From contig CAWCHK010000014.1 in the NCBI GenBank assembly GCA_963795385.1, positions 434,001-498,000 on the forward strand: a DNA stretch of 64,000 nt, in the 5' to 3' direction. The stretch's first letter is position 1. Each line of letters starts with the position of its first letter. Of the stretch, positions 16,634 through 25,304 are shown one piece after another. The notes under the pieces were generated by a model. It was not told the origin of the DNA, ran no database searches, and saw nothing but the letters and a program-made list of their open reading frames with translations. A program made the translations under genes and the position numbers. This stretch comes from CAVURS01 sp963795385 (GTDB taxonomy: Bacteria > Actinomycetota > Actinomycetes > Actinomycetales > CAVURS01).

Positions 16634-18643
16634 TCAGCCTGACACGTCGTCGTCGCTGCGGCCCGGACGCGCCGATCGGGCGGCCCGCGCGGCGAGCTCG
16701 GCGTTGTAGGCCCTGAGCTCCGCGTCGCCGTCCCGGTCGGCCGCGCGGTCGTAGCGGCGGGCCTCCCGGTCGTCCGAGCGCAGCCACGCGGCCACGATCC
16801 CCATTGCGATCACCAGGGTCGGCAGCTCACCGACGCTCCAGGCGACCGCACCACCGGCCTGCTGGTCGGAGATCAACGACGCCCCCCACCTCCGCCCCAG
16901 CTCGGTGTAGAAGTGTGGCTGGAGCAGCGAGGTCGAGCTGACCAGGGCCACCCCGAAGAACGCGTGGAACGACAGCGTCGCGAGCAGCAGGACCAGCCGG
17001 AACGGGTACGGCGGGTGCTGGATCCCCGGGTCCACACCGATCAGCACCGACGCGAACAGGTAGCCGACGAGCAGGAAGTGCAGCGTCATCAGCACGTGCC
17101 CGGTGTGCGTCCGGAGCGCGTAGCCGAACAGCGAGGAGTAGTAGAAGACGATCAGGCTGGCCATGAACAGCCCGGCCGCGACGAGCGGGTGCCCGACGAA
17201 CCGCAGCGCCCGCGAGTGCACGACCGTGAGCAGCCACTCGCGCCAGCCGCGCGTGCCGTCCCGCCGGGCGGTCGAGGTCCGCAGCGCCAGCGTGACCGGC
17301 GCCCCGAGGACGAGCAGCGGCGGCACGACCATCGAGATGGTCATGTGCTCCAGCATGTGCGCGCTGAACAGCACCCGGCCGTAGACGCCCGGACCGCCGC
17401 TCGTCGCGTAGACCAGCACCACCGCGGCGACGACCCACGACACGACCCGCAGCACGGGCCACGAGTCGCCGCGCCGGAGCAGCCGGCGGACCGAGACCAG
17501 GTACCAGCCCACGCCGACGGCGGCCAGCGACAGCCAGAGCGGGTCGAGCCGCCAGACGGTGAACCAGCGCGCGAAGTCCAGCGGCGGCGGCAGCGGGTAG
17601 CCGGTCAGCGTCTGCGCCGGCGTGATCAGCCCGAGCGGCTTGTCCGGCACCGGCGGCGCGCTCCGCGCGAGGGCCACCGCGATGCCGATGGCGACACCCA
17701 TGACGACGAGCTCGCCGGCCGCCAACCGGGCGAAGAGCCGCCTGGACGCCGGGTCGACGGCGAGCCGGTCGACGACGCGCTGCCGCTGCTCCAGCCCCGC
17801 CACACCGAGCAGCACCAGGGCGAGCACCTTGATCAGGACCAGGGCGCCGTACGCCGTCGTGATGCCGTCCAGGCCCCCCAGTCGCAGCCAGGCGTTGACC
17901 ACACCCGACACGGCAACGATGGCGAAGCACCACCCAGCCAGCGATGAGAACCGTTGCGCCGCAACGGCAAACGCGCCACCGAGGGATGTCCGCAGCAGGG
18001 CGAGCACCGCCAGCCCGCCGACCCAGACCGTGACCGCGACCAGGTGGGCGCCCAGGCTGTCGACGGCCATCTCGTGGTCGGCGGACCCGGCCGCGTGACC
18101 GGCCAGGGCGAGCGGCAGGATCGCCAGCAGGCTGAGCGCCGCGAGCCAGCCGATCGCGTTGAGGCTGCGAGCGACCGTCGCCCCGGTGGCGACGACGAAG
18201 GCCAGCAGCAGGCTGGCCGCCATCGCCCGGCCGAGGTCGAAGGACTGCACGAAGGTCGACAGCTGGGCGCCGAACCCGGCCGTCCCGAGCTTGACCCCCG
18301 CGTAGTCGGCGTAGGTCAGGACGAGGACGACCACCGCCGCGGCGACCCAGACGATGCCGGCGGTCGCGGCCAGCCGCAGCGCCGCCGGCCGGGCCGGCTC
18401 GGGCAGGGCCACTGCCGCCAGCACCAACGCCCCGATGGTCAGGGCGGCCGCGAGATCGTGCACGGTCCGGGCCACCGGGAGCCCCCACCGCACCACGGCG
18501 CCGGGGTCGAGCAGTCCGGCCAGTGGCGCCTGGGCGCCGTGCCCGATCAGCAGGCCGAGCAGGACGGCGACGGCGGCCGCGACGGCAGCGGGCACGAGCG
18601 CGGCGTACGCCGACCTGCGGATCGGCACGGGGGCACTCGTCAC
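16634..18643 (-). CDS. CopD-CtaG fusion: copper-resistance D domain plus caa3-type oxidase assembly domain
   Basis: A large polytopic membrane protein of about 669 residues. The first half holds the CopD domain (residues about 125-330, with HDLAAALTIGALVLAAVALP and AHLVAVTVWVGGLAVLALL). The second half is the caa3_CtaG domain (about 390-620, with FSAHMLEHMTISMVVPPLLVLGAP and GHVLMTLHFLLVGYLFASVLIGVDP). Such fusions are common in Actinobacteria and are thought to deliver copper to cytochrome c oxidase. I chose the GTG at 18643; upstream codons to 18718 would run into the divergent marR promoter. The nitrilase follows 3 bp downstream. Confidence 0.88.
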   Translation of the reverse strand: MTSAPVPIRRSAYAALVPAAVAAAVAVLLGLLIGHGAQAPLAGLLDPGAVVRWGLPVARTVHDLAAALTIGALVLAAVALPEPARPAALRLAATAGIVWVAAAVVVLVLTYADYAGVKLGTAGFGAQLSTFVQSFDLGRAMAASLLLAFVVATGATVARSLNAIGWLAALSLLAILPLALAGHAAGSADHEMAVDSLGAHLVAVTVWVGGLAVLALLRTSLGGAFAVAAQRFSSLAGWCFAIVAVSGVVNAWLRLGGLDGITTAYGALVLIKVLALVLLGVAGLEQRQRVVDRLAVDPASRRLFARLAAGELVVMGVAIGIAVALARSAPPVPDKPLGLITPAQTLTGYPLPPPLDFARWFTVWRLDPLWLSLAAVGVGWYLVSVRRLLRRGDSWPVLRVVSWVVAAVVLVYATSGGPGVYGRVLFSAHMLEHMTISMVVPPLLVLGAPVTLALRTSTARRDGTRGWREWLLTVVHSRALRFVGHPLVAAGLFMASLIVFYYSSLFGYALRTHTGHVLMTLHFLLVGYLFASVLIGVDPGIQHPPYPFRLVLLLATLSFHAFFGVALVSSTSLLQPHFYTELGRRWGASLISDQQAGGAVAWSVGELPTLVIAMGIVAAWLRSDDREARRYDRAADRDGDAELRAYNAELAARAARSARPGRSDDDVSG

Positions 18644-18661
18644 CCGGACAGCGTAAGGAGT

Positions 18662-18709
18662 TGCGCCAACCGGTCCGCGGGTGAGAACCTCAACAAGTTG
18701 CTTGGCGCA
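18662..18709. promoter_or_regulatory. Inverted repeats in the copD-ctaG / marR divergent promoter region
   Basis: TGCGCCAA (18662-18669) pairs with TTGGCGCA (18702-18709), a perfect 8-bp inverted pair 40 bp apart, with CAAC-AA-GTTG (18691-18700) between them. The 102-bp gap separates divergent copD-ctaG and marR. The short CAACAAGTTG palindrome is the type of site MarR proteins use for autorepression. The assignment is tentative. Confidence 0.45.
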
Positions 18710-18744
18710 TACAACCACTTCGAGGACGGGCCTGGACGGACGCA

Positions 18745-19245
18745 GTGAGTACGACGAAGGGCCCGCGCGGGCCGAAGCACGCCGACGGCACGAGCCACAT
18801 CGGCACCGAGATCGTCCGGTTCATCCGCGGCTTCAAGAGCGTGCAGGCCCAGACGGCCCACCGGAACCGGCACGGCGTCGACCCCTCGGCGTACGCCGTG
18901 CTCTTCCAGCTGCTCGACTCCCCCAAGCGCACCACCGAGCTCGCGACCTGCCTGCACGCGGACACGTCGACGGTCAGCCGGCAGGTCACCAGCCTGGTCG
19001 ACGTCGGCCTGGTCGAGCGGACCAGCGACCCCGAGGACCGGCGCGCCACGATCCTGGTCGCGACCGATGCCGGCCGCGCAGCGTTCGACGCCATGCGGCG
19101 CGACCGCGAGCGGATGCTCGGCACGGTCCTGGCCGGCTGGTCGACGTCGGACATCACAGCCCTCGTGACCCTGCTGTCGCGATTCAACGACGACTTCGAT
19201 GAGGCCAGGCCGGCCATCATCGCCGAACTCACCAAGGAGCACTGA
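18745..19245 (+). CDS. MarR-family transcriptional regulator
   Basis: 166 residues with the winged helix-turn-helix (about 55-125): AVLFQLLDSPKRTTELATCLHADTSTVSRQVTSLVDVGLVERTSDPEDRRATI, including the DxR wing signature DPEDRR. The start is GTG at 18745 with GGACGGA nearby. It overlaps the exporter start (ATGA), so regulator and pump form one operon. It likely represses this operon and responds to a phenolic or drug-like ligand carried by the pump. That is family-based inference. Confidence 0.92.
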   Translation: MSTTKGPRGPKHADGTSHIGTEIVRFIRGFKSVQAQTAHRNRHGVDPSAYAVLFQLLDSPKRTTELATCLHADTSTVSRQVTSLVDVGLVERTSDPEDRRATILVATDAGRAAFDAMRRDRERMLGTVLAGWSTSDITALVTLLSRFNDDFDEARPAIIAELTKEH

Positions 19246-21065
19246 TGGCAACCGCCACCGGTAGTAGCACGACGGCAACGGCGGAGAGCCCGGTCGGGTT
19301 GTCCCACAAGCAGATCCTGGCGATCCTGTCGGGTCTGCTGATGGGGATGTTCCTCGCCGCGCTCGACCAGACGATCGTCAGCACCGCCATCCGCACGATC
19401 GCGGACGACCTGCACGGGCTGTCGGTCCAGGCCTGGGTCACGACGGCGTACCTCATCACGTCGACGATCGCGACGCCGCTCTACGGCAAGCTCTCGGACA
19501 TCTACGGCCGCAAGAAGTTCTTCATCGCGGCCATCTCGATCTTCATCCTCGGCTCGATGCTCTGCACCCTCGCGACGTCGATGTACTCGCTCGCCGCGTT
19601 CCGCGCCTTCCAGGGCATCGGCGCGGGTGGGCTGTTCACCTTGGCCCTGGCCATCATCGGCGACATCGTCTCGCCGCGGGAGCGCGCCCGCTATCAGGGC
19701 TACTTCCTGGCCGTCTTCGGTACGTCGAGCGTCCTGGGCCCGGTCATCGGCGGCTTCCTCGCCGGGCAGGCTTCGATCCTGGGCGTCTCCGGCTGGCGCT
19801 GGGTCTTCCTGGTCAACGTGCCGATCGGCATCGCCGCACTGTTCGTCGTCCAGGCGACCCTGCACATCCCGCACTTCCGTCGCGACCACCGGGTCGACTG
19901 GTGGGGCGCCGCGTTCCTCTCCATCGCACTGGTGCCGCTGCTGACGGTGGCCGAGCAGGGCCGCACCTGGGGTTGGGGCTCGGGCCGCTCGCTGGCCTGC
20001 TACGTCGTCGGTGTCCTCGGCGTGGCGTCGTTCATCTTCGCGGAGTGGAGGTTCGGCGACGAGGCCCTGATCCCCCTGCGCATCTTCAAGAACCGCACGA
20101 TCAGCCTGGCGCTGATCTCCAGCGTCGTCACCGGCGCCGGGTTGTTCGGCGCGGTGACGGTCCTGCCGCTCTACCTGCAGATCGTCCACGGCGCCTCGCC
20201 GAGCAAGGCCGGCCTGCTGATGCTGCCCTTCGTCCTGGGCCTGATGTCGGCCGCCGTGATCTCGGGGCAGATCATCTCCAGGACCGGCCGCTACCGGACC
20301 TTCCCGATCATGGGCGCGGTCCTCATGGTCATCGGCCTGTTCCTGCTCTCGCGGGTGCACTACGACAGCTCCCTGCTGGTCATCATGGCGTTCATGCTCA
20401 TCACGGGCTACGGGCTCGGGAACACCATGCAGCCGCTGATGCTCGCCGTGCAGAACTCGGTCGCCCCCCGGGACATCGGCGTGGCCACGGCCTCGTCCAC
20501 GTTCTTCCGCCAGATCGGCGGCACCCTGGGCGTCGCGGTGTTCCTGTCCATCCTGTTCAGCACCGTGGGCGACAAGATCGCGGCGGCGTTGAAGTCGGCG
20601 GCGGGTACGCCGGACTTCCAGGCGGCGGCGCACAATCCGGCGATCGCCGGCGTGCATCCGAACAGCGACTTCCTGGCCGGCCTGCAGGCCCAGCAGTCGG
20701 GCAAGTCCAGCTCGTTCTTCTCCGGGGTGCTCAACGACTCCTCGGTCATCGACAAGCTGGCGAAGCCGTTCGGCGACCCGTTCAAGATCGGGTTCTCGCA
20801 GTCGATGGACTCGGTGTTCCTGGTCGGGGCATGCGTCGTGATCGTCGCGGTCGTCGTGCTCGCGTTCCTGCCGCACGTCGAGCTCCGCGGCGGCTCTCCG
20901 CTCGAGGCTCAGCAGCAAGCTGCGCTGGACAGCCAGGCGGCGGCCGCAGCCGCCACCCAGTCCGCCGAGTCCGCCGAGTCCGCCGAGGGCAAGACCAGCG
21001 AGGCTTCCGAGGCCACCGGGTCCCATGAGTCGGCGGGCTCCGCTCAGCCGGCCAGGCTCCCATGA
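19245..21065 (+). CDS. DHA2-family (EmrB/QacA, 14-TM) drug exporter with a frameshifted low-complexity tail
   Basis: A 606-residue proton-driven exporter. TM1 has GLLMGMFLAALDQTIVSTA, the DHA2 motif; KLSDIYGRKKFF is motif A, and 14 hydrophobic helices are visible to about residue 545. AAGGAG at 19234-19239 precedes the ATG. The cytoplasmic tail is a repetitive Ala/Ser/Glu segment (SAESAESAEG). It stops at 21065 because a 36-bp DNA repeat has one copy of 37 bp. Without the extra base the frame would continue to 21249 and add about 60 residues. It is coupled to marR. Confidence 0.9.
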   Translation: MATATGSSTTATAESPVGLSHKQILAILSGLLMGMFLAALDQTIVSTAIRTIADDLHGLSVQAWVTTAYLITSTIATPLYGKLSDIYGRKKFFIAAISIFILGSMLCTLATSMYSLAAFRAFQGIGAGGLFTLALAIIGDIVSPRERARYQGYFLAVFGTSSVLGPVIGGFLAGQASILGVSGWRWVFLVNVPIGIAALFVVQATLHIPHFRRDHRVDWWGAAFLSIALVPLLTVAEQGRTWGWGSGRSLACYVVGVLGVASFIFAEWRFGDEALIPLRIFKNRTISLALISSVVTGAGLFGAVTVLPLYLQIVHGASPSKAGLLMLPFVLGLMSAAVISGQIISRTGRYRTFPIMGAVLMVIGLFLLSRVHYDSSLLVIMAFMLITGYGLGNTMQPLMLAVQNSVAPRDIGVATASSTFFRQIGGTLGVAVFLSILFSTVGDKIAAALKSAAGTPDFQAAAHNPAIAGVHPNSDFLAGLQAQQSGKSSSFFSGVLNDSSVIDKLAKPFGDPFKIGFSQSMDSVFLVGACVVIVAVVVLAFLPHVELRGGSPLEAQQQAALDSQAAAAAATQSAESAESAEGKTSEASEATGSHESAGSAQPARLP

Positions 21066-21111
21066 GTCGGCGGAGTCCGCTCAGCCGGCCAGGTCCGACG
21101 AGTCGGCGGAG
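21021..21111 (+). repeat. Tandem 36-bp repeat at the exporter C-terminus, one copy with an extra base
   Basis: Copies begin with TCCCATGAGTCGGCGG at 21021 and 21058 (period 37) and a third, partly diverged, at 21094 (period 36). Copy 1 carries one extra C before the next unit (CCAGGC versus CCAGG), which creates the stop at 21063-21065. The reading frame that resumes in copy 2 runs to 21249. Confidence 0.85.
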
Positions 21112-21270
21112 CCCCGTCAGGCCCTGGCGTCCGACGCCGTACCGGTCGTCCACGGCAGGCACGAGGGCCCGGTCGACCCAGACCTGGCCGCGTCCGACCC
21201 TCGCGGAGCGGCGGCTGACCCGAGCACCCCCGGGCGCCACGAGGCCTGAGCCAAGCACCCGCCCCGACCA

Positions 21271-21380
21271 AGTTGTCAGCCCCTCCGGTAGCCATGCCCC
21301 CCGGAGGGGCTGACACTCGCCAGGTCTCGAGCGAGTGTCAGGGCCACCGGGGGGTATAGGACCCGGAGGGGCTGACAACT
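21271..21380. repeat. Compound inverted-repeat element of the TGTCAG...CTGACA family
   Basis: This element fills most of the 359-bp gap between the exporter and the convergent E2 gene. Three nested pairings are possible: TGTCAGCCCCTCCGG (21274-21288) with 21301-21315, 15 bp perfect; CTGACACTCGC (21310-21320) with 21331-21341, 11 bp perfect; and the outer arms 21271-21288 with 21363-21380, 18 bp perfect. It looks like two family elements placed back to back. The rest of the gap (21066-21270) is the out-of-frame continuation of the exporter tail; 21381-21424 is GC-rich spacer. Confidence 0.75.
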
Positions 21381-21424
21381 CGGGTACGGCGGGGGCGGGG
21401 GTACGGCGGCGGCGGGGGCCTGGC

Positions 21425-22891
21425 CTAGGACCAGACGAGGGCCTGGCCAGGGTGCTCGAGCAGCGCGGCCAGGTCGGCCAGGAACCGCGACCCGAGCTCG
21501 CCGTCGACCAGCCGGTGGTCGAAGGACAGCGCAAGCGTCGTCACCCAGCGGGCCCGGACCTGCCCGCGGTGCACCCACGGCTGCTGCCGGACGGCGCCGA
21601 ACGCGAGAATCGCCGCCTCGCCCGGGTTCAGGATCGGCGTGCCCGTGTCGACGCCGAAGACCCCGACGTTGGTGATCGTGATGGTGCCGCCGGCCATGTC
21701 AGCCGGAGGAGTCCGCCCCTCCCGAGCCGTCGCCGTCAGGGCGGCCAGCGCGTCGGCGAGCTCGCGCATCGTCAGAGCATCGGCGTCCTTGACGTTGGGT
21801 ACGACGAGCCCTCGGGGCGTCGCGGCCGCGATACCGAGGTTGACGTAGTGCTTGACGACGATCTCCTGAGCCGCCTCGTCCCACGAGGCGTTGATCCCCG
21901 GATTGCGTTGCGCCGCAACGATCAGCGCCTTGGCCACGATCAGCAACGGCGAGACCTTGACCCCCGCGAACTCACGATCGCCCTTGAGCCGGTCCACGAG
22001 CTTCATCGTCCGCGTGACGTCGACCGTCACGAACTCGGTCACGTGCGGTGCGGTGAAGGCGCTCGACACCATGGCCTGCGCAGTCATCTTGCGCACGCCC
22101 TTGACCGGTGTACGGGTCTCGCGCTCGCCCGTCCGGATCCGGCCGGCCGCGGGCGTCGGCGGGGAGCCGCCGTCGGTCGAGCCGTCGGCGTGCCGCTGCA
22201 GGTCGGCCCGCGTGACCGAGCCCTGGGGACCGGTCCCGGTCACCGAGGCCAGGTCGACGCCGAGCTGCTTGGCCAGCGCCCGCACCGGCGGCTTGGCCAG
22301 CGGCTTGCCCGCGGCGGGTGCCTCGCTGACAGCCCCGCTGACGGCTTCGCTGACGGCTTGGCTGACAGCCTCGGTCGGTGCCTCGCTCATCGACTCCTTG
22401 GCCGCCTCGGCCGCCACCGGTGCCGTCGCCGCGGGCATGGCCGCCGTGGGTGCCTCAGAACCCTTGCGGGGTCGGCGTTTCGCCTCGGTCTCGCGCGGGC
22501 CGTAGCCGACCAGCACCGACGTGCGACCACCGGGAGCCGGGCCACCGATCAGCCCAGGCTCGACCGCACCCTCGGCCGGCGCCTCGGAGACCTCGGTCGC
22601 TCCCGCCGCCGCACCGGGGGGCTCGGCCGCAGGGGCGCTCACGGCACCCCCGCCCGTCTCGACGGCGATGATCGGCGTGCCGACGTCGACCGTCTGGCCC
22701 TCGGGCACGAGCAGCTCGGCCACCACCCCCGCGTACGGCGTCGGCAGCTCGACCAGGGACTTGGCCGTCTCGATCTCGACGACGATGTCGTTGACCTTCA
22801 CCGTGTCGCCCGGCTTGACCTTCCAGGTCACGATCTCGGCCTCGGTCAGGCCCTCACCGACGTCGGGGAGGCGGAAGCTCTGTACAGGCAT
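21425..22891 (-). CDS. bkdC: 2-oxoacid dehydrogenase E2 (dihydrolipoamide acyltransferase, BkdC-like)
   Basis: 488 residues. The lipoyl domain at 1-80 has the lipoylation site K44 in EIETAKSLVEL. An Ala/Pro/Glu-rich linker follows, then an E3-binding domain near 275-315 (AKPPVRALAKQLGVDLASVTGTGPQG) and a catalytic domain to the end with SFDHRLVDGELG (HRxxDG active site). It transfers the acyl group from E1 to CoA. GAGGGG precedes the ATG at 22891. It is the last gene of the E1alpha-E1beta-E2 operon; no E3 is encoded here. The linker DNA contains repeated GCTGACGGC/GCTGACAGC units. Confidence 0.93.
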   Translation of the reverse strand: MPVQSFRLPDVGEGLTEAEIVTWKVKPGDTVKVNDIVVEIETAKSLVELPTPYAGVVAELLVPEGQTVDVGTPIIAVETGGGAVSAPAAEPPGAAAGATEVSEAPAEGAVEPGLIGGPAPGGRTSVLVGYGPRETEAKRRPRKGSEAPTAAMPAATAPVAAEAAKESMSEAPTEAVSQAVSEAVSGAVSEAPAAGKPLAKPPVRALAKQLGVDLASVTGTGPQGSVTRADLQRHADGSTDGGSPPTPAAGRIRTGERETRTPVKGVRKMTAQAMVSSAFTAPHVTEFVTVDVTRTMKLVDRLKGDREFAGVKVSPLLIVAKALIVAAQRNPGINASWDEAAQEIVVKHYVNLGIAAATPRGLVVPNVKDADALTMRELADALAALTATAREGRTPPADMAGGTITITNVGVFGVDTGTPILNPGEAAILAFGAVRQQPWVHRGQVRARWVTTLALSFDHRLVDGELGSRFLADLAALLEHPGQALVWS

Positions 22892-22899
22892 GTCGCCCC

Positions 22900-23889
22900 T
22901 CACCACGCCAGGGAGCGGTCGACGGCGTCGAGGACGCGGTCCAGGTCGGGCAGGAAGTCGTCCTCGAGCCGGCTCGGCGGGTACGGCAGGTTGAAGCCGC
23001 CGACCCGGATCACCGGCGCCTCCAGGTGCAGGAAGCACCGCTCGCTCACCCGCGCCGCGAGCTCGGCACCGACCCCGAGGAACGTCGCCGCCTCGTGGAC
23101 CACGACGAGCCGACCGGTCCGCTCCACCGAGGCCGCGACAGTGTCGATGTCCAGCGGCGACAGCGAGCGCAGGTCGATGACCTCGAGGCTCCGACCCTCC
23201 TCTGCCGCAACGGTTGCGGCGTCCAGGCAGGTCTTCACCGTCGGGCCGTACGCCGCGAGGGTCACTTGCTCGCCGGGCCGGAGGACCCGGGCCTGGTGCA
23301 GGGACGGGACGGAGTCCGGCCCCAGCGAGATGTCCACCTCGGACTTCTCCCAGTAGCGGCGCTTGGGCTCGTAGAAGATGACCGGGTCGTCACTCGCGAT
23401 CGCCTGCTGGATCATCCAGTACGCGTCGGCGGCGTTGGAGCAGCAGACGACCCGCAGCCCAGCGGTGTGGGCGAAGTAGGCCTCGTTGGACTCGCTGTGG
23501 TGCTCGACCGCGCCGATGCCGCCACCGACCGGGATCCGGACGACGACCGGAAGCCGCACGGCGCCAAGGGATCTCGCGTGCATCTTGGCCAGCTGCGAGA
23601 CGATCTGGTCGAACGCCGGGTAGACGAAGCCGTCGAACTGGATCTCGCACACCGGCCGGTAGCCGCGCAGGGCCAGCCCGATCGCCGTACCGATGATGCC
23701 CGACTCGGCCAGCGGGGTGTCGGTGACCCGGTCCTCGCCGAAGTCCTTCTGCAGCCCGTCGGTGATCCGGAAGACGCCGCCGAGCCGGCCGATGTCCTCC
23801 CCCATCAGGATGACCTTGGGGTCGTCCTCCATCGCCTTGCGCAGGCCGTTGTTGAGTCCCTTGGCCAGGGTCTGGATCTCGGTGGCCAT
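22900..23889 (-). CDS. bkdB: 2-oxoacid dehydrogenase E1 component, beta subunit
   Basis: 329 residues of the transketolase-like beta chain. It has the N-terminal GEDIGRLGGVFRITDGLQKDFG, DTPLAESGIIGTAIGLALRGYRPVCEIQF (the conserved Glu of the TPP site) and a C-terminal transketolase_C domain beginning near QARVLRPGEQVTLAAYGP. With the alpha chain it binds TPP and decarboxylates branched-chain 2-oxoacids or pyruvate. The ATG lies 1 bp after the alpha-chain stop, and E2 starts 8 bp after its own stop, so translation is tightly coupled. The branched-chain assignment rests on resemblance to BkdB. Confidence 0.93.
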   Translation of the reverse strand: MATEIQTLAKGLNNGLRKAMEDDPKVILMGEDIGRLGGVFRITDGLQKDFGEDRVTDTPLAESGIIGTAIGLALRGYRPVCEIQFDGFVYPAFDQIVSQLAKMHARSLGAVRLPVVVRIPVGGGIGAVEHHSESNEAYFAHTAGLRVVCCSNAADAYWMIQQAIASDDPVIFYEPKRRYWEKSEVDISLGPDSVPSLHQARVLRPGEQVTLAAYGPTVKTCLDAATVAAEEGRSLEVIDLRSLSPLDIDTVAASVERTGRLVVVHEAATFLGVGAELAARVSERCFLHLEAPVIRVGGFNLPYPPSRLEDDFLPDLDRVLDAVDRSLAW

Positions 23890-23890
23890 G

Positions 23891-25039
23891 TCAGTTGCTC
23901 CCCGCGCGGTCGGAGAAGGACTCCAGGTAGGTCGCGAACTCGGCCCGCTCCTGCGCGACCAGCGGATGAGGGTCGACGTAGATGTGGTCGAACATCGCGA
24001 GCGGCTCGGGGTCGGTCATGGACAGGCAGCCCTGCCGGACGTGGGCGGCCAGCTCGTCGGCCTCCCGCTCCAGGTCGTCGAGGAACGCCTGGTCGACCAT
24101 GCCCTCGGCCTCCAGGTAGGTCCGCAGCCGAACGATCGGGTCGCGTTGCTTCCACACCTCGACCTCGGCGGCGACGCGGTAGCGCGTGGGGTCGTCCGAG
24201 GTCGTGTGGGCGCCCATCCGGTAGGTGAACGCCTCGACCAGGGTCGGCCCGTTGCCCTCCCGGGCGCGGTCCATCGCGGCCTTGGTCACGGCGTAGACCG
24301 CGACCACGTCGTTGCCGTCGACGCGTACGCCGGGGAAGCCGAACCCGCTGGCCCGCTGGTAGAGCGGCACCCGGGTCTGCTTGTCGTTCGGCTCGGAGAT
24401 GGCCCACTGGTTGTTCTGGCAGAAGAACACCACCGGCGCGTTCTGGACGCTGGCGAAGACGAACGCCTCGTTGACGTCGCCCTGCGCGGTCGCACCGTCG
24501 CCGAAGTAGGCGATGACTGCCGCATCGCGGGTCGGATCGCCGCGGCCGACGTCCCCGTCGCGCTGGATGCCCATCGCGTAGCCGGTCGCGTGCAGGGTCT
24601 GCGCGCCGATGACGATCGTGTAGAGGTGGAAGTTCTTCTCGTCCGGGTCCCAGCCGCCGTGGTTGACGCCGCGGAAGAGGCCGAGCAGGTTCAGCGGGTC
24701 GACCCCGCGGCACCAGGCGACGCCGTGCTCGCGGTACGTCGGGAAGGCGTAGTCCTGCGGCGACAGGGCCCGTCCCGAGCCCACCTGGGCCGCCTCCTGG
24801 CCGAGCAGGCTGGCCCAGATGCCGAGCTCGCCCTGGCGCTGCAGGGCCGTGGCCTCGGCGTCGACCCGGCGGACCAGGACCAGGTCGCGGTAGAACCCTC
24901 GCAGCGTCTCGGCGTCCAGGCCGGCGGCGTACGGCGAGTAGACCGGATGCTCGCGACGCTCACCGTCAGGCGTGAGCAGCTGGACGAGCTCGGGGCCGCC
25001 GTCGATCGAGCTGGGGGGTCCCGCGGTGGTCTCGGTCAT
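23891..25039 (-). CDS. bkdA: 2-oxoacid dehydrogenase E1 component, alpha subunit
   Basis: 382 residues with the TPP-binding motif GDGATAQGDVNEAFVFASVQNAPVVFFCQNN (GDG...NN), and the phosphorylation-loop region YRMGAHTTSDDPTRYR typical of branched-chain E1alpha. The ATG at 25039 is chosen for GAAGGAGAG just upstream; an in-frame start at 25072 lacks one. It is the first gene of the operon. The 265 bp upstream to the next gene show no gene and no clear operator, only a repeated GTACGAGCCGG motif (near 25236 and 25266). Confidence 0.93.
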   Translation of the reverse strand: MTETTAGPPSSIDGGPELVQLLTPDGERREHPVYSPYAAGLDAETLRGFYRDLVLVRRVDAEATALQRQGELGIWASLLGQEAAQVGSGRALSPQDYAFPTYREHGVAWCRGVDPLNLLGLFRGVNHGGWDPDEKNFHLYTIVIGAQTLHATGYAMGIQRDGDVGRGDPTRDAAVIAYFGDGATAQGDVNEAFVFASVQNAPVVFFCQNNQWAISEPNDKQTRVPLYQRASGFGFPGVRVDGNDVVAVYAVTKAAMDRAREGNGPTLVEAFTYRMGAHTTSDDPTRYRVAAEVEVWKQRDPIVRLRTYLEAEGMVDQAFLDDLEREADELAAHVRQGCLSMTDPEPLAMFDHIYVDPHPLVAQERAEFATYLESFSDRAGSN

Positions 25040-25304
25040 GCACTCTCCTTCGCCGGCCGGCCAAGGGGTCACCCCGCCGGATGCTGGGCCCGCGGGGAAC
25101 CGGTCGTGCCGACGCCGCCACGGAGCGGAAGGGGCCCTGGTCGGGCCGCCGCCGCCTAGGGCTCACGGTACCGGCGAGAGAGGGTAGGGGTCGCACGGAC
25201 GTCAGGATCGGCCGCGGTCGAGGACCGATCGGACGTACGAGCCGGCCGAAGGAACAAGCTGGTCCGGTACGAGCCGGTCCGACGTACCGGCCGCGGTGCC
25301 TGGA

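Noticed and set aside
21025..21249. Separate small gene after the exporter
   Set aside because: Its translation repeats the exporter tail pattern and begins inside the 36-bp repeat, so it is the frameshifted continuation and not a gene of its own.
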